64,000 nt of DNA, taken from NCBI GenBank assembly GCA_030765055.1, contig CM060952.1, positions 175,419,018 through 175,483,017 on the forward strand, given 5' to 3'. This stretch comes from Mantis religiosa. Taxonomy: Eukaryota; Arthropoda; Insecta; Mantodea; Mantidae. A program made the position numbers and the translations under genes. The notes beneath the pieces were generated by a model that worked only from the letters and a program-made list of their open reading frames with translations, was not told the DNA's origin and did no database searches. Shown here piece by piece: positions 29,653 to 41,621 of the stretch (within the stretch, counting starts at the first letter, position 1; every line of letters begins with the position of its first letter).

Positions 29653-30235
29653 ATGCCAAAGGATCTACTCCCAATAGTCCTGCACCCGTGGAACCAAGGA
29701 CCAGGGCCTTCTTCGACCAGGGAGTTACCGAGCTGTCCCAAAATGGCGCCCGGCCCCTCCGTGGGGCTTTCCATAGGGCAAGACCTAGAGACTAACAAGC
29801 CCCCCCCCCATCTGGTCCTGTGGACTCACGATGGGATCGAAGTGGATACGCCACTTAGGCGCGCCAAATCCAAAGTGGGAAGGCTACCGATATGACCTCG
29901 GTGGGGCACACCTTCTACTAGCTATGCTGGCTAGTACGCGGGAATATTAATGGCTTCCCTCAACCCCGTCCGGAGACGTACCCGATCTCCGACGGGTATC
30001 GGGAACCACTGCCCCCTTGAGTCCAACCCAATCCGAACAACTCCCTATCAGGGAGTGGCTCGAATGTTTGGCCCGAAGTTCCGCTAGTAACGTCAGAGGT
30101 ACCACGAGTGCTAAGGATCCGCAGCGCTCGCACCACACCAGCTGAAGGGGACGGATCCCCTCCCGTATGGGGAGCAGTAACCAAAGTTGGGCTTCGCTGA
30201 TCATACATTTTTGTGGTCCTCCAGTTGTCATGCTA
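29653..30235 (-). mobile_element. Unclassified repeat U1, uninterrupted copy
   Basis: About 580 bp, GC-rich against an AT-rich background, matching both halves of the split copy at 22100/23170 when read on the minus strand. The stretch GTAGCACTCGTGG in the split copy continues here without break as TACCTCTGACG, which shows the uninserted state. A minus-strand frame of 94 codons (29947-30231) spans the first half but shows no domain I know, and it does not stay open in the other copy. Could be a SINE, a fragment of a larger element, or a non-autonomous transposon. Confidence 0.72.
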
Positions 30236-30418
30236 GCCCTGAAATGTAGTAGTCCCCAGCTTTATTACCGGCCAGAGGGTGGTAAGCTTATAGAAGGGAA
30301 TATTTTCCATTCTCTCTACAGTTTGGAACTATGAATTATTATAGTGCAATGGCTTCTCAGTTCTATTTCCGATCGGGAAGTGGATTATGTCTTTCACGAT
30401 AACCAATGCATGGCCTTC

Positions 30419-30419
<1 letters not shown>

Positions 30420-30455
<36 letters not shown>

Positions 30456-30637
30456 TAATGTACGTCCGCCAACGTAAGTCATATCGTACGATAAATGGAA
30501 CGGGTGAAATGAAGCTCAAATGAGCAGAGTTATCTCACATTCGTCTTTACGATAAGGGAAAACCCCTGAAAAACCTTATCCAGGTAACTCACCCTGACGG
30601 AGATTCGAACTCGGGACCCCTTGAATGTGAGGCAGAC
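30420..30637 (-). mobile_element. SINE-A, truncated within the tRNA head, joined to mariner B
   Basis: The 3' tail is a 34-base T run (30421-30454, so poly-A on the SINE strand), then TGTAATGTACGTCCGCCAACG, TAAGTCATATCGTACGATAAATGG, and the tRNA-like part with B-box complement GATTCGAACTCGGG at 30602-30615. It stops at GAGGCAGAC, where mariner B begins; the shared GACA bases at the join suggest a short-homology junction. Confidence 0.9.
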
Positions 30638-31498
30638 AACGTATATTTACTTATCCTCATAATTTTGATGGTCCTCAAAATAGACTCCCCTGAATGCGAT
30701 GTACTTGTCCCATCGTTTCTGACAGTCTTCAAAGTCATGCTGGAAACCATTTTTGACAGATCCTTCAAAATCGCCTCCGCAGCTTTCACCATTGCTTCTG
30801 TTGATGGATAACGTCACCCAGGAAGGCGTTTCTTCAAGTTAAGGAATAGAAAAAAGTCACATGGGGCCAAATCCGAACTATAGGGAGGGTGAGGAATGCA
30901 CTTCACGTTGATTTTTGCAAGATATTCAGACCAGGCATTGGCAATATGCGGCCGCGCACTATCCCGGTGCAGCATCCAGCCTGCTTCATGGAAATGTGGT
31001 CTTTTGCGCCTGATATGCACTTGCATATCAGGACATCCCTGTAGTCTTTTCCAGTTACTGATGTGTGTGCAGGTACAACATGCTGATAAACCATTCCATT
31101 AATATCAAAGAATGAGATGACCATAACTTTCCCAGCAGAAGCAACCACTTTTGCTTTTTGGGGGGTTGGTGATGAAGGAAATTTCCACACTGAGCTTTGC
31201 TGTTTGCTCTCAGGATCAAAATGATGTAGCCAAGTTTCATCAGCAGTGATTACGTTTGAAAGAAACTCCGGTTCTTCCTCTAACATCAACTTTAACTGCA
31301 TGTTACTCCATTATAGCGGTAGACGAAGCTGAACATGTCAGAACTTGTCTGGTTCTCACAGGCGGGAACTAGGAGTACCAACAATGAAACTACTACGGCG
31401 TGTTTGTTTCACATTAGGCTAACAGAATATAATAAGATTGAATTTTAGTGCGAAAAATTATGACCGTCAAAATTTATGATCATTCTTTATTGAACAGT
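30638..31498 (-). mobile_element. Mariner family 1, copy B (internally deleted, ends truncated)
   Basis: Same family and same internal deletion as copy A. The left terminal repeat is missing and replaced by a SINE-A fragment; the right repeat is cut after TTATTGAACAG. The minus strand carries transposase remnants: an open stretch 30903-31301 with the first catalytic Asp region (VITADETWLHHFD) and the GKVMVISFFDINGMVYQHVV block, then a frameshift, then the HRDSARPHIAN region, where the second catalytic block reads RDS and not HDN. Dead element. Confidence 0.92.
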
Positions 31499-33036
31499 AG
31501 TGAAGTCATAAGAATGTAGCATTTAGCAGTTTCTTGTACGTTTGTTACTTCTGTAAACATATATACCCATAGTCAAAGTCAATTTTGTTACCGAATTCTT
31601 AAAACTACTCTGTCAAATAATCGTCCAGGTAACACAATATCTATTTTGCTTATTATTCATAGTAAAAAGACCCAATAAGGATCTAATTGAGCTACTTACT
31701 ATTTATCTACTTGAAGAGGTACTGAAATAAATGCACCAACGTTGACAGTTTTCCTGCAAGATGAAGTTGCGCATATCTGTATAACCTAGCAAGGTAAGGG
31801 CGTATATTTACAGATGTTTCGTTTTTCTTGTTCTCCCCGATTTCCCTGGAAAGGTTTTAAGCAAGTTGTTATGACATGTTTATGCTCCGAGTGTTTTTAA
31901 AACTTGAGAACTTTATTGCAGATACCGCAATCTGGGACGTGCGATCTCACAATGCATTTCAGAAGACAGAAATTTAAAGATTATTTTAACGAGAATAAAA
32001 TACGTTTATGGCATGATTTTGGAGAGTAAGCCACTTCTGATACCGCTCCACATTATTTATCTAGTTTTTGATGCACGTTTGGCACAGGGTTGCATGAGCT
32101 GCATCAGACCCACGAAGTAATGGTCCAGTGATGATGCTGACGCAATGCCATGCTTGGGCGCACCGTAAGATATCTATCTGTTTGCACAGAGCTCGTGTAT
32201 ACACAAATGCTGAAACTGGGGCGACTTCGCTATTTAGCAAGACATGTTGGCTAATAATGACAAACTTGCACGGTGGCAACATTCCAGGGAAGGTGTTTAG
32301 AAGCAGGTATGTACTTAGTGTCTGGTTAATTTTATTAGAAAACAAAATTTTCGAGAAAATTAACTGCGAAAAATGGGTACAAACAGCTCCACCTCTGTAT
32401 GCATTTACCTTCTCTATTGATGGTAGAACAATTCTATCTAAAGGTTTTATATAGATATTTCACTAAGAGTACACACTTGGGAATTCTTAAATGGCTATAG
32501 TTTTGTCAGTGCAATAAACAATTGGCCTCCATGGTCTAGGAATGGCACGTACCAGTTCTCCAGGTTGTGGAAGCTAAATCAGCGGAGAGCGATGGATTAA
32601 GTCTAATACAGAGCCCTCTGAGCAAAATTGAGTGGTATTTCATGTCCAGTATTGAATGGGACGTTGTGAACAATAGAAGTTGAGGAGCGTCCACAAATAA
32701 AACTCAGTTTATATTACATCTTCGGCTTTTGGCGAGGTTAAGTCAAAAGTATATTGAAACGGTTATTTTATCTTTAAGCTTCAAAAATTAATTTAAAATT
32801 GCCATAGAAAAGATATTACATTAAAATAACAGTTGAAAAATAAATGTGGCGTAATGATAGTGGAAAGGAACAATAAATCAACAAAACCAATGTGAATTTA
32901 ATGAAAAGTTCTAATGAAACATTATTTAAAACAAACAACATTTATATTTGTTTAAAGTAAAATATTGTAAAAGAAATTAAGATAAAATAATTCAACACAT
33001 TTTAAATCACCATAGCAACGTTAAGGAGCAAGGAGA
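31499..33036. other. Unassigned AT-rich DNA
   Basis: No gene or known element recognised. GGCCTCCATGGTCTAGGAAT at 32524-32543 looks faintly like a tRNA D-arm but no B box follows. Confidence 0.45.
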
Positions 33037-33048
33037 GAACTAGCTAGC

Positions 33049-33353
33049 TACCCGCCTTGGTAGCGTAGATGGTAGCGTGTCTGCATCACGTTTAAGAGGT
33101 CCCGAGATCGAATCTCGGTTAGGATGAGTTACCTGGATAAAGTTTATTCCCGAGAGACGAATGTCGGGTAACTAAGCGCCATGAACCCCGGACTCATTTG
33201 AGCATCACTTCATCCATTTCATTCATTATCCGATATGACTTAACGTTGAAGGACGTAAATTACAACAAACAAACAAACACACACAAACACAAACACACAA
33301 ACACAAACAAACACACAAACACACAAACAAACAAATAAATAAAATATAAAAGG
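33049..33353 (+). mobile_element. SINE-A, full length, with target duplication
   Basis: tRNA-derived head CCCGCCTTGGTAGCGTAGAT with A-box-like GGTAGCGTAGATGGTAGCG and B-box-like GATCGAATCTCGG, then a body with GAGTTACCTGGATAAAG, AATGTCGGGTAACTAAGC and TATCCGATATGACTTAACG, the 3' end GGACGTAAATTAC, and a tail of CAAA/CACA units of about 85 bp. Flanks: GAACTAGCTAGC at 33037-33048 and GAACTAGCTAAC at 33354-33365. RNA polymerase III would transcribe such an element from the internal boxes; movement depends on a partner LINE. Confidence 0.94.
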
Positions 33354-33365
33354 GAACTAGCTAAC

Positions 33366-33608
33366 GAAGCTGAATGTTGCAGAATTTTTTTATGCATATA
33401 GCATGCATGGTTTGCGTGTGTAAGTGAAAGCTAATTAATTAATGCATCAAGCATTCTTTGTGAAATGGACAACTCTACTAATATTGATAAAGTATTGGAG
33501 AAAATTACTTCAATCATTCTAATGAAAAACTTATTTGTATGGACAAAGAGAAGAGATTATTTTATAAAGTGTTCATGAAACCATAATTTCTTCGCCTCCA
33601 CAGAGACC
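33366..33608. other. Unassigned spacer
   Basis: AT-rich DNA between a SINE-A and a SINE-E; nothing recognised. Confidence 0.5.
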
Positions 33609-33625
33609 ACGCCTGGAGGTAGGAT

Positions 33626-34207
33626 TAGGATTAGGATTTCATAACGGAGGGAATTCAATACGTAGTCCACCATGCTGGGCCCATTGTTCCTAGGCCCCCA
33701 AGTGGGGCATCCCCGGGAGGAAGGATGAGGCGAAGAAGACAAAGGGCGGCTGACGGCAGTACAGAGGGCAGGGTCCCTACAGTTTATTTCCCAACATCCA
33801 GGACAACGATCACGCTCCCCTATTGGGAGATGGCAACGAGCCCAGCAGCCGAGCCCCAAAGCTCCCTGGCTGGCGGTCCGGAAATGGTCCCAGCACAGGA
33901 GCGGAGACCGGCAACTGACCTACCGGAGGAGGAAGTAGTTTTCCTTAGAGCATATCTTCCTGCCATGCACCGCCGAGACACGCCGACACTTCTAGCTTGA
34001 AAGAGACCACCAGATGAGAGTTGATAATGGAGATGAAATGGAGTGACAGGAAATTCGGGGGATGTAATTAACCTACTGAGCATTCGCCTAGCCACCCGGG
34101 AAAATCTCCGAAAAAACTCATGGGTCAGGTAGGTCGGCCATGGAAATCGAACCCGGGCCTCCCGAATGCAGGCCACAGAGGAAACCGCTTGAGCCATCCC
34201 GCTCAAT
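33626..34207 (-). mobile_element. SINE-E, long tRNA-derived SINE with 17-bp target duplication
   Basis: On the minus strand the head is GAGCGGGATGGCTCAAGCGG with a B box GGGTTCGATTTCC, followed by a ~480-bp body (ACCCATGAGTTTTTTCGG, CCCGGGTGGCTAGGCG, TCTCGGCGGTGCATGG, TGCCGTCAGCCGCCC) and an ATCCTA-repeat tail. Flanks are ACGCCTGGAGGTAGGAT at 33609-33625 and ACGCCCGGAGGTAAGAT at 34208-34224. Its length, close to 580 bp, is large for a SINE. Open frames across it are not conserved between copies. Confidence 0.92.
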
Positions 34208-34224
34208 ACGCCCGGAGGTAAGAT

Positions 34225-36734
34225 CTTATTCAATTGCGAGAGCAGCCGAGAAACAAATAGAACCCAACTTGAAGATCATCAGAGAGGTGCGCATCAAAGC
34301 ATCTTATCATCACCAGCCACGAACCGTTGAAAAATAATATTCCAAAGAGCATAAATCGAATTGTGTATTAAACATTTGACTTCATTCTTGTCTCCCAGAT
34401 TGCTGTCACAAAAAGCACAATGAAACTTATTCTCCAGCATTATGTACAGTTTCTAAAATTGTTCTGAAAATAAACTAGAATTTGTAGAGAATGTAATGTG
34501 TCTGAAAGGTATAAAATCTCTAATTACACAGCAAAACCGTTTGTGGGTCCTTGTGGAATCCCTTCAGCAATATAGAATAAAAAAATGTGATACTTTACGC
34601 AGATCTCCTTCAATTATTATGGAGAAGAAAAATTTATCCATGTTGGAAGTACACAGTATTGCAAGAACTGACAATCCATTTTATAAGCCATGTAATTTAA
34701 AATTTTTTCTTGTCTCTCTTATAGTTTTTCCATGCCATAAGTAGCACTGCTATTGAGCTTGGAGACTTCTAAATGCATGTATTTGTACTTTGTTTACCTC
34801 ATACAGTAAGTACGAATAATTAAGAAGAGGATTTTTGCATGCGAATGCTATGATAACATCTGATAGGACGTTTTATGGCGCCGGATCTGGATTTGCCAAA
34901 AAATACCGCCGGTTGAACAGATTTAGACTTGTCAGGCATTTTACGTTCTTTTTACTTTCTTCTCCTTTGCAAGATTGGCGAAGCACAGGTTATCCAACCG
35001 ATCATCGCTCCTATTAGGTGGACGTGACCATCTGATTTGGCAGATCGCCTTTGGTCGTGATCGCTGCATTATAAATCCACCTTAATTGGCTAACTTATCT
35101 TCGATCCCTATGTCATCTTGTTTATCTCTATGCCAGACTCTTGACAGTTTCTGCACCTTATAATAATTAAAAGTTGAATGTTGTTGCAACATACTTTATA
35201 CCTGATGTATATAAACGCGAAATAGCTTCAGAATAATAAACTTAAAAATTGTGATATTCAACTGATCTTGAATTAAATCTTTGTGTTAACGTTTATAAAA
35301 AATTTATAAAGAAAATTTCACTACATTATGAAACTGCAAAAGCAGGATCCAGGCTACTGTTGACTGAAGGATGCAAAGTAGAAAATTTAGATGTTTACAC
35401 GTATACGACAGAATAACGTCGTCAATTGCCAGAAACAGTAATTTTAACATTGTTTATATATTTGCGGATTGAATATTAGTTTCTAACTTAGTACACTTTC
35501 GTCTACCACGAAACCTCGTATAGTGCATAGCTGAGGTTTCAGATAAAGATTAGACTACATGCAATTTAATTCCAATTCAAAAGGCAAGGTCTAATGTGGG
35601 GAACGGAGTCAAATAGTCGAAATATGCTACATTTTCTTTTGGTATATTTATGGTTATAAAGAAAGCTCAAAATGGATTGCAATTTCAAGGATCAGGCACA
35701 AAATTAATAGAGAGAGAGGGAGAGAGAGGGTGGAAGGGAGGAAGGGAGGGAGAAGTAGTGAGACAGAGGGAGATAGCTGCTTATTAACAAACAGCAATTA
35801 TGTATTTGTGAGTTTGGTTGCATCGTATTATTTGCTTACGTTTCACAAGTTATAAGTTATAAGCAATAAGCTTACCTTCATGCAACGTTCGTCTAAGTTA
35901 GTGGGCTTCGGAGACGAAGACCAACTAATGCTATAGTAATGAATAATGAGATATTTTTATCAGGGTATGCGTAGATGGTGGAGGAGAGGCAACATCCGTA
36001 AAATTGGCGAATTAATTTGACTGTGCAAATAATAAGCTATTTGAATTGAACTGGACTATTTGTGTTACATATAGTTACTCTTAAATTTCAGCTATCGATG
36101 TGCTATGTTACAGCTGATAATCTTTAACGTCAATAACTTAAGGTTTAAAATAATTCTGTAGACAAAGACACGCTGAAGTTGTTGTGAGCTTGAAATGCCA
36201 CAACGGTGGTTGTGAAGAATGCAATAAATGGCAACGAAAAACTGTTTGATATTACTAATATGTGAATTTAATGCATTATTTTAAATTTATAATTAGTTAC
36301 AGCGCATAATTGTTGGCTAAGAGCGCAATAAGTGGCTCCCAAAGAACAATTTTGAATGCAAACTGAACTATAGATTATGATATAAGCATATACTGTATTA
36401 TTTTCTCATAAATTTTCAGTTACTGTAGCAAAGCTGTTTTTCTGTAAAAAGTTTAGAATGAGATGTGTACGAGTGTGTATAAAGTATTCATTGCGTTAGT
36501 TTAATCATGTCTGACTATTTGAATTCATCGAGTACGTAGAGCTCAGAATTATTTCTAAGAATTTAATGAATAAAGGTACCTAGGAGAACTTTGTTAAAAC
36601 TGATTTCCCAAATAATTTTGAGTGTAGTAAAATAACGAATTTCTGGGAAGGTAAAGCAGAGAGAGACAGAGGGATGTTAGGGAAGAGAGGCGAATGTAAG
36701 TAGTGTCCTGGGAAGAAAGAAAAAATTACACAAA
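34225..36734. other. Unassigned AT-rich DNA with a short purine tract
   Basis: No gene recognised. A GAGAGAGGGAGGGAAGG purine tract lies at 35709-35770. Confidence 0.5.
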
Positions 36735-38038
36735 CGAGGGCTGTTCAGTAAAGAATGATCATAACTTTTTTTTGACAACTTACCTCTACGCATCCACATA
36801 ATGTTCATGGTACTTCTCAAAATAGTCTCCTCTGAATGCGATGCACTTGTCCCAGCGTTTCTGCCGGTCTACAAAGACATGCTGAAAAACCATTATTTGA
36901 GAGATCCTTCAAAATCACCTCCGTAGCCTTCACTACTGCTTCTGGTGATGGATAATGCCTCCAAAGAAGGGGTTTCTTCAAGTTAGGGAATAGGAAAAGG
37001 TCACATAGGGCTAAATCCGGGCTATAGGGAGGGTGAGGAATGCACTTCACGTTGATTTTTGCAAGATATTCAGCAACAACATTGACAATATGCGGCCGCG
37101 CATTATCGTGGTGCAGCATCCAGACTGCTTCAGGGAAATGTAGTCTTTTGTGCCTGATAAAATATACTTGCAATGTTTTCAGGACATCCCTGAATTATTG
37201 TCCAATTACTGATGTGTGAGCAGGTACAACTTGCTGATAAACCATTCCATGAATATCAAAGAATGGGATGACCATAACTTTCCCAGCAGAAGCAACCACT
37301 CTTGCTCTTTTTGGGGGGTCGTGATGAAAGAGAATTTCACACTGTGTTTTGCTGGTTACTCTCAAGATCAAAATTATGTACACAAGTTTCATCAGCAGTA
37401 ATTACGTTTGAAACAAGCTCCGGATCTTCCTCTAATTTTAACTGTATACAGACCTGCATGCGAATGTCGTTTTGTTTGAGAATCAACAGTCTTGGAACCC
37501 ATCGCGCACACGTCTCAATGTGTAATGTTTCTGTCACCAACGTGTAGGTAGCACCCATGAAAATGTTCAGAATTTCAGAAAGTGATCTTAAGGTAATTCG
37601 TCGATCCTCTCTCACAATGGCAGCAGCAGTGTTGATGTTTTCTTCCGTAAGAGCAGTAACTGGAGCACTGGTCAAACTTCCTTTGAATTTGATTGTCTCC
37701 CCTCTTTAAACAAACCTTCGAGTTGGGCTATAGGAAAGAACAGCCTCTCCATATGGCTCCTGTACCATCGTATTAGACTCAACTGAAAATTTGAGACGAA
37801 AGCAGAATTTCAAAGCCGCATATTGTTCCTCGCGTGTTACCTCCATTGCAACGGTAGGCGATGCTGAACATGTCTGAACTTATCTGGTTCTCACAGACGG
37901 GAACCAGGAGTACCAACAATGAAATTACTACAACTTGTTTGTTTCACAATAAGTTAACAGAATATAATAATATTGAAAGTTAGTACGAAAAATTATGACC
38001 GTAAAAAACTATGATCATTCTTTTCTGAACAGCCGTCG
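36735..38038 (-). mobile_element. Mariner family 1, copy C (full-length structure, 1,304 bp)
   Basis: Ends: CGAGGGCTGTTCAGTAAAG on the left and the complement, ending CAGCCGTCG, on the right, with TA at 38039-38040 (the left TA has become AA). It is the only copy here that keeps the region 37440-37846, which the other copies lack. 1.3 kb is the usual mariner length. It shows what the parent of the short copies looked like but is itself dead: several stops and frameshifts. Confidence 0.93.
36790..37846 (-). pseudogene. Mariner transposase, full-span but broken (copy C)
   Basis: The start codon is at 37846 (minus strand): MEVTREEQYAALKFCF opens the first helix-turn-helix region. A stop follows about 45 codons in, after SYSPTRRFV. 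The frame is then open at 37337-37675 with the second helix-turn-helix (NINTAAAIVREDRRITLRSL), the WVPRLL linker motif and the first catalytic Asp region (VITADETC, with Cys in place of the usual Trp). After frame changes, 36817-37173 holds the HHDNARPHIVNVVAEYLAKI block, the PYSPDLALCDLFLF block with the third Asp, and the C-terminal part. Spacing of the last two Asp is 34 residues, so DD34D. Confidence 0.9.
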
Positions 38039-38040
38039 TA

Positions 38041-38765
38041 GCAGATATTGGGTGACTCTGTAGATACTGAGCAGTGGGATGCATGACATCCAAATAGACA
38101 TTGCTTTGCAGCTGTAACCTGCAGTGTCCTTGTAATTTCTTTCTCACTCCTGTTATCATGGATCGGTCACGTTACAACTAATTAGTTGATATAGGTGTTG
38201 AAGAGTGTCCACGCAGAGGAAGCGCGCACTTAATAAGGAAGGATTGTCATTTTAAAAAGTGGAAGATCCTCTACCTCCCCCATAAATTCGAATGACTGCT
38301 GAATCATGGTAGATTTGATGCATCAAATAGGCCACTGTTCTTGAGACAGAAAGCCGGTGTAGTTATAAATGGCATACAAAAGATTTTACTTCTAATTTTC
38401 ATAACAGAAGTTTCGTATGAACTGGAAGTTTGGATCCTGGAAACCCAATTTTCCATCAAGTAGCAGAATTAGTTTACTAGTATCTCATGAATTTGAGTGA
38501 CTTCATATACCAGAAAGTAGCACCATACTCTCTGGAACCTATTTGGTGCAATGCAGTTGCAATGATTCTAGATTGTCATGAAGGGTCACTGAAGTATATG
38601 AAAACTGTCTCGCGAGCTCTCTTTACAGTGCAAGTGAACCGACAGTCAATGGGCAGAGGCACACTGAAATCCTTATAGTATAGCCCAGAAACATTGAGAA
38701 TTATCTGGTCCCAAACACATAGCATTTGTAGAAAAACTGTTTTCACTCAGTAGAATGTATTTCCC
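38041..38765. other. Unassigned
   Basis: No gene recognised between mariner C and the Penelope-like fragment. Part may belong to the latter. Confidence 0.4.
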
Positions 38766-38768
38766 GGT

Positions 38769-39040
38769 CTTGTGGGACGTGGTCCAGAGGATGAAAATTC
38801 TCATGACGTTTTGCTCATATCTCCGACGAGCATTTCAGAGGATTCTAGCTGGGTACTTGCTGGACAAATCGATGACAAATCTATTGTCGTTTTGGAGGCC
38901 GACAAAGGGAACGCTACAGTGGTGATGGCCACGATAGAATATGAAAAGAAGATAAAAGAATCATTAGGAAAAAAAAGGGGAATTTTCATCCTCTGGACCA
39001 CGGCCCACAAGCCCGAGAAATATATACAATTGGATTAAAG
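38769..39040 (+). pseudogene. Penelope-like element fragment
   Basis: The frame 38772-39038 contains DDKSIVVLEADKGNATVVMA, close to the conserved N-terminal motif of Penelope-like reverse transcriptases (usually ..VLPADKGNATVVM..), followed by an EYEKKI segment. The frame then runs into an inverted copy of the left boundary: 38769-38799 (CTTGTGGGACGTGGTCCAGA and 11 more) is repeated inverted at 38981-39011 with one mismatch. Penelope-like elements are retroelements with telomerase-related reverse transcriptases that often form such inverted or tandem structures. No catalytic palm is present. Confidence 0.72.
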
Positions 39041-39595
39041 CCGGCCGTGAAAGCCTAAGCATGTTTTCACTCACTCGCTTAATCTCAGCAATAGGTATCC
39101 CTGTAGTTTCTTGCAAGGTATTAAGAGGAAAATTAGAAAATGAAGCAAGACGGTACCATAACGGTTTCTGCACTGTGAAAAGGATTTCTTCCTCATGTGC
39201 GGATGACCCGGTGATGCCGTTCACGTGACCCCTAGATCATGGTGGTGAGAGCCAGGATGCTGCCTCGCATTAGCGTCAGAATTAGTCACTCTGGAAATGT
39301 TAGGGATCCTGCGATTGCTATTCCGCAAAGTCGTCCGGATTGGGGGCATTTATACCATTATATTTATCCCAGGGCTCACTTATGCCACAATAGGTATGCA
39401 GAGATGCTGATCTAAGTGTTCTTCCTTCTGCTTGGGATTGTTTCATCCCGTTCCATAGCATATAACTTCCTCCTCTCTCTATTTTTGTTTTTCCCTCTCA
39501 AAGGAACGGGTAGGATGCGTTCGTCGGTGACGGTACCAGTTAAATTTCATATTGTTAAAATAAAGAAAAAAAATTAAAATATGATCTTATTGATA
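39041..39595. other. Unassigned, ending in a polyadenylated-looking 3' end
   Basis: No frame recognised. Near the right end is AAATAAAG followed by eight A (39560-39576), which looks like the 3' end of a retroposed transcript on the plus strand, just before the LINE fragment. Confidence 0.4.
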
Positions 39596-39599
39596 CTAC

Positions 39600-40521
39600 G
39601 AGGCATACCTTTACAACTAATTGAAGTTATAAAAAGTATGTACATTGACACAAAAATAAAATTAAATAAAAGAGAACCAGTAATAGTTAATGGTGGCGCA
39701 AGACAAGGTTGTCCTTTATCAACCGCACTTTTTTAATTTGTATGTTGACGAAATAATAAGGATTTGGTCGAATAAAGTCAATGGAGGCATTAATGTATCA
39801 GGAGCTAAATTGAAAACTATGTTGTATGCAGGTGATCAAATAATAATGGCCACAAATGAAGACGACCTGTATAGTCTAGATAAAATTGCTACAGAACATG
39901 AAATGAAAATATCAGCAAATAAATCCAATACCATGTCATTTAAAGGAATTAATCCAGTAAGATCAAAAATAGTGTTAGATAACATAATTGAGCAGAAAGC
40001 ACACTTTAAGTATTTAGGATGTAATGTCTCGTACCAAGGGGAAGCTGATATAATAGAGAAAATAAATACATTTAACTATATAACAGGCACAGTAAAAAGA
40101 ACGTTAAAAGATAAAACAAGAAAGGACTCTATAATAAAACTTTACAAAACAATGGCAATACCAACTCTGATCTATGGATCGGAAACATGGACACTAACAA
40201 AAAGAAATAGTACGAGAATACAGACACCAGAAATGAAATTCATAAGAGCAATAGCTGGATATACCAAAATTGATAAAAATCGTAGTCAGGATATTAGGAC
40301 AGAATTAAAAGTAGAAGAAATAAACCATACTATTGAAAGAAATAGAAATCAATGGAAAGAACATGTTCAGAGGATGAATAATAACAGAATACCAAAAATA
40401 GCCTTAAACTATAAACCTATAGGAAGAAGAAACCAGGGAAGACCGAAGAAAAGATGGGCAGACCAATTTGGAGCCAGAACGAGTTAAACAATCCAAAGCC
40501 GTGAGGTAGAAGAAGAAGAAA
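39600..40521 (+). pseudogene. LINE reverse transcriptase, C-terminal two thirds
   Basis: Starts with codons for an IKSMY segment, then NGGARQGCPLS (a reverse transcriptase motif); a one-base change of frame near 39690-39735 leads to the long open frame up to 40487 (TAA). That frame has LFNLYVDEII, the palm motif LYAGDQIIM (normally YADD; the first Asp is now Gly), KISANKSNTMSF, FKYLGCNVSY, the thumb-like IKLYKTMAIPTLIYGSETWTL and an ending GRPKKRWADQF. It closes in a GAA-repeat tail (40508-40521). 5'-truncated, as LINE copies usually are. Not the same family as the LINE at 18600-20500, whose C-terminus differs. With the palm Asp lost it is inactive. Confidence 0.9.
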
Positions 40522-41621
40522 CTACGTTTATATCCTACTAGCAATAATTATTTCACTGAATTTCTTCTTTTGCAAAAATAGATGACATTCAGCTTTTTAT
40601 AAAGAAAAATTGGCAGGTTTTACACAGATTATAGACTTATTTGCTTTACGTATACGTTGCAGGAACAACTCTGAATATAAGAAGTTTCCTTCATTCTAGA
40701 TTAGAATTTCGCCGCACATTACTTAGTTTCCGAGTTGTATTTTATATTACACTCACTGGTTTCAGAAGAAAGGGCCGACGGTTTTCTGCTTTCTTGATGC
40801 TCTTTTTAAAATCTGCGATAGTTACTTCAGAAGAGTGCAAACGAACAAGTAATTTTCGAACCACTGAATCTTTAGAACATGCGCTTCGACCCAGTGGATG
40901 TCAAAGACTGCGTATTTTATTTTCCTCTTGCATTTTTCTTCTGTATAATGGTCTAGAATTCCCAATAAAATGAATAAACATTGCTCTAGGCACTGTGCTC
41001 TAACGTTTGCAGAGAAATGGTTCTTCTTACTGTGAAATTTATTTTGCTGCTTCCATTGCCTCTCAGAAGGCAATTGAACCGAACTACATTTGAACGAGAA
41101 TGTTGAAAACCTGTAAAAATTAATAAATTCATTAGCATCTGAAAACTTTGTGTTACACAACTGTGTGCACTATATGCACACTAGGCATGTTAAGCTGTAA
41201 CAGGCTTGCACCTATTGTTCAAAAAAGCTATGCTACAAGATCTGTTTGTCTTAAGGATGTCAAGGTAAACTAAAATTTGTTATAGAATAGAAATTCATCT
41301 GCTCCGGAAGCAACAAATAAGTGAACCCAACCTAAGCTGAAACTTCATTTACTTATTCTAGAACAAATATGTATAGTACGGTATACAATATCATTAGTCG
41401 TGGCCGAAACCCTAAAGAATGTATCATCCTTGACGAAGACCTCTATGTCATTTGCAGTTCGCTTGCTTAATGATGATACAAATATCGGATGTGGTTGAGC
41501 AAGAAACCCTAAAAGATTTCTTTGTTTCCTCCTCCATTTTTTAAAATTCGAAAACGAGCATGTGTCTTCCAAATGATTTCTCTTTTCAAAACACAAATGT
41601 AGAAGGAAATAATAATTTTTC
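40522..41621. other. Unassigned
   Basis: No gene recognised; frames at 40641-41160 and 41345-41626 show no known domain. Confidence 0.45.

Noticed and set aside
29947..30231. 94-codon frame in repeat U1 as a gene
   Set aside because: The frame is not kept in the second U1 copy and no domain is recognised.
32524..32600. tRNA-like GGCCTCCATGGTCTAGG as a SINE head
   Set aside because: No B box at the expected distance and no second copy.
33557..34233. Overlapping frames of 91-137 codons on both strands
   Set aside because: They lie inside a SINE-E and are not conserved in the other two SINE-E copies.
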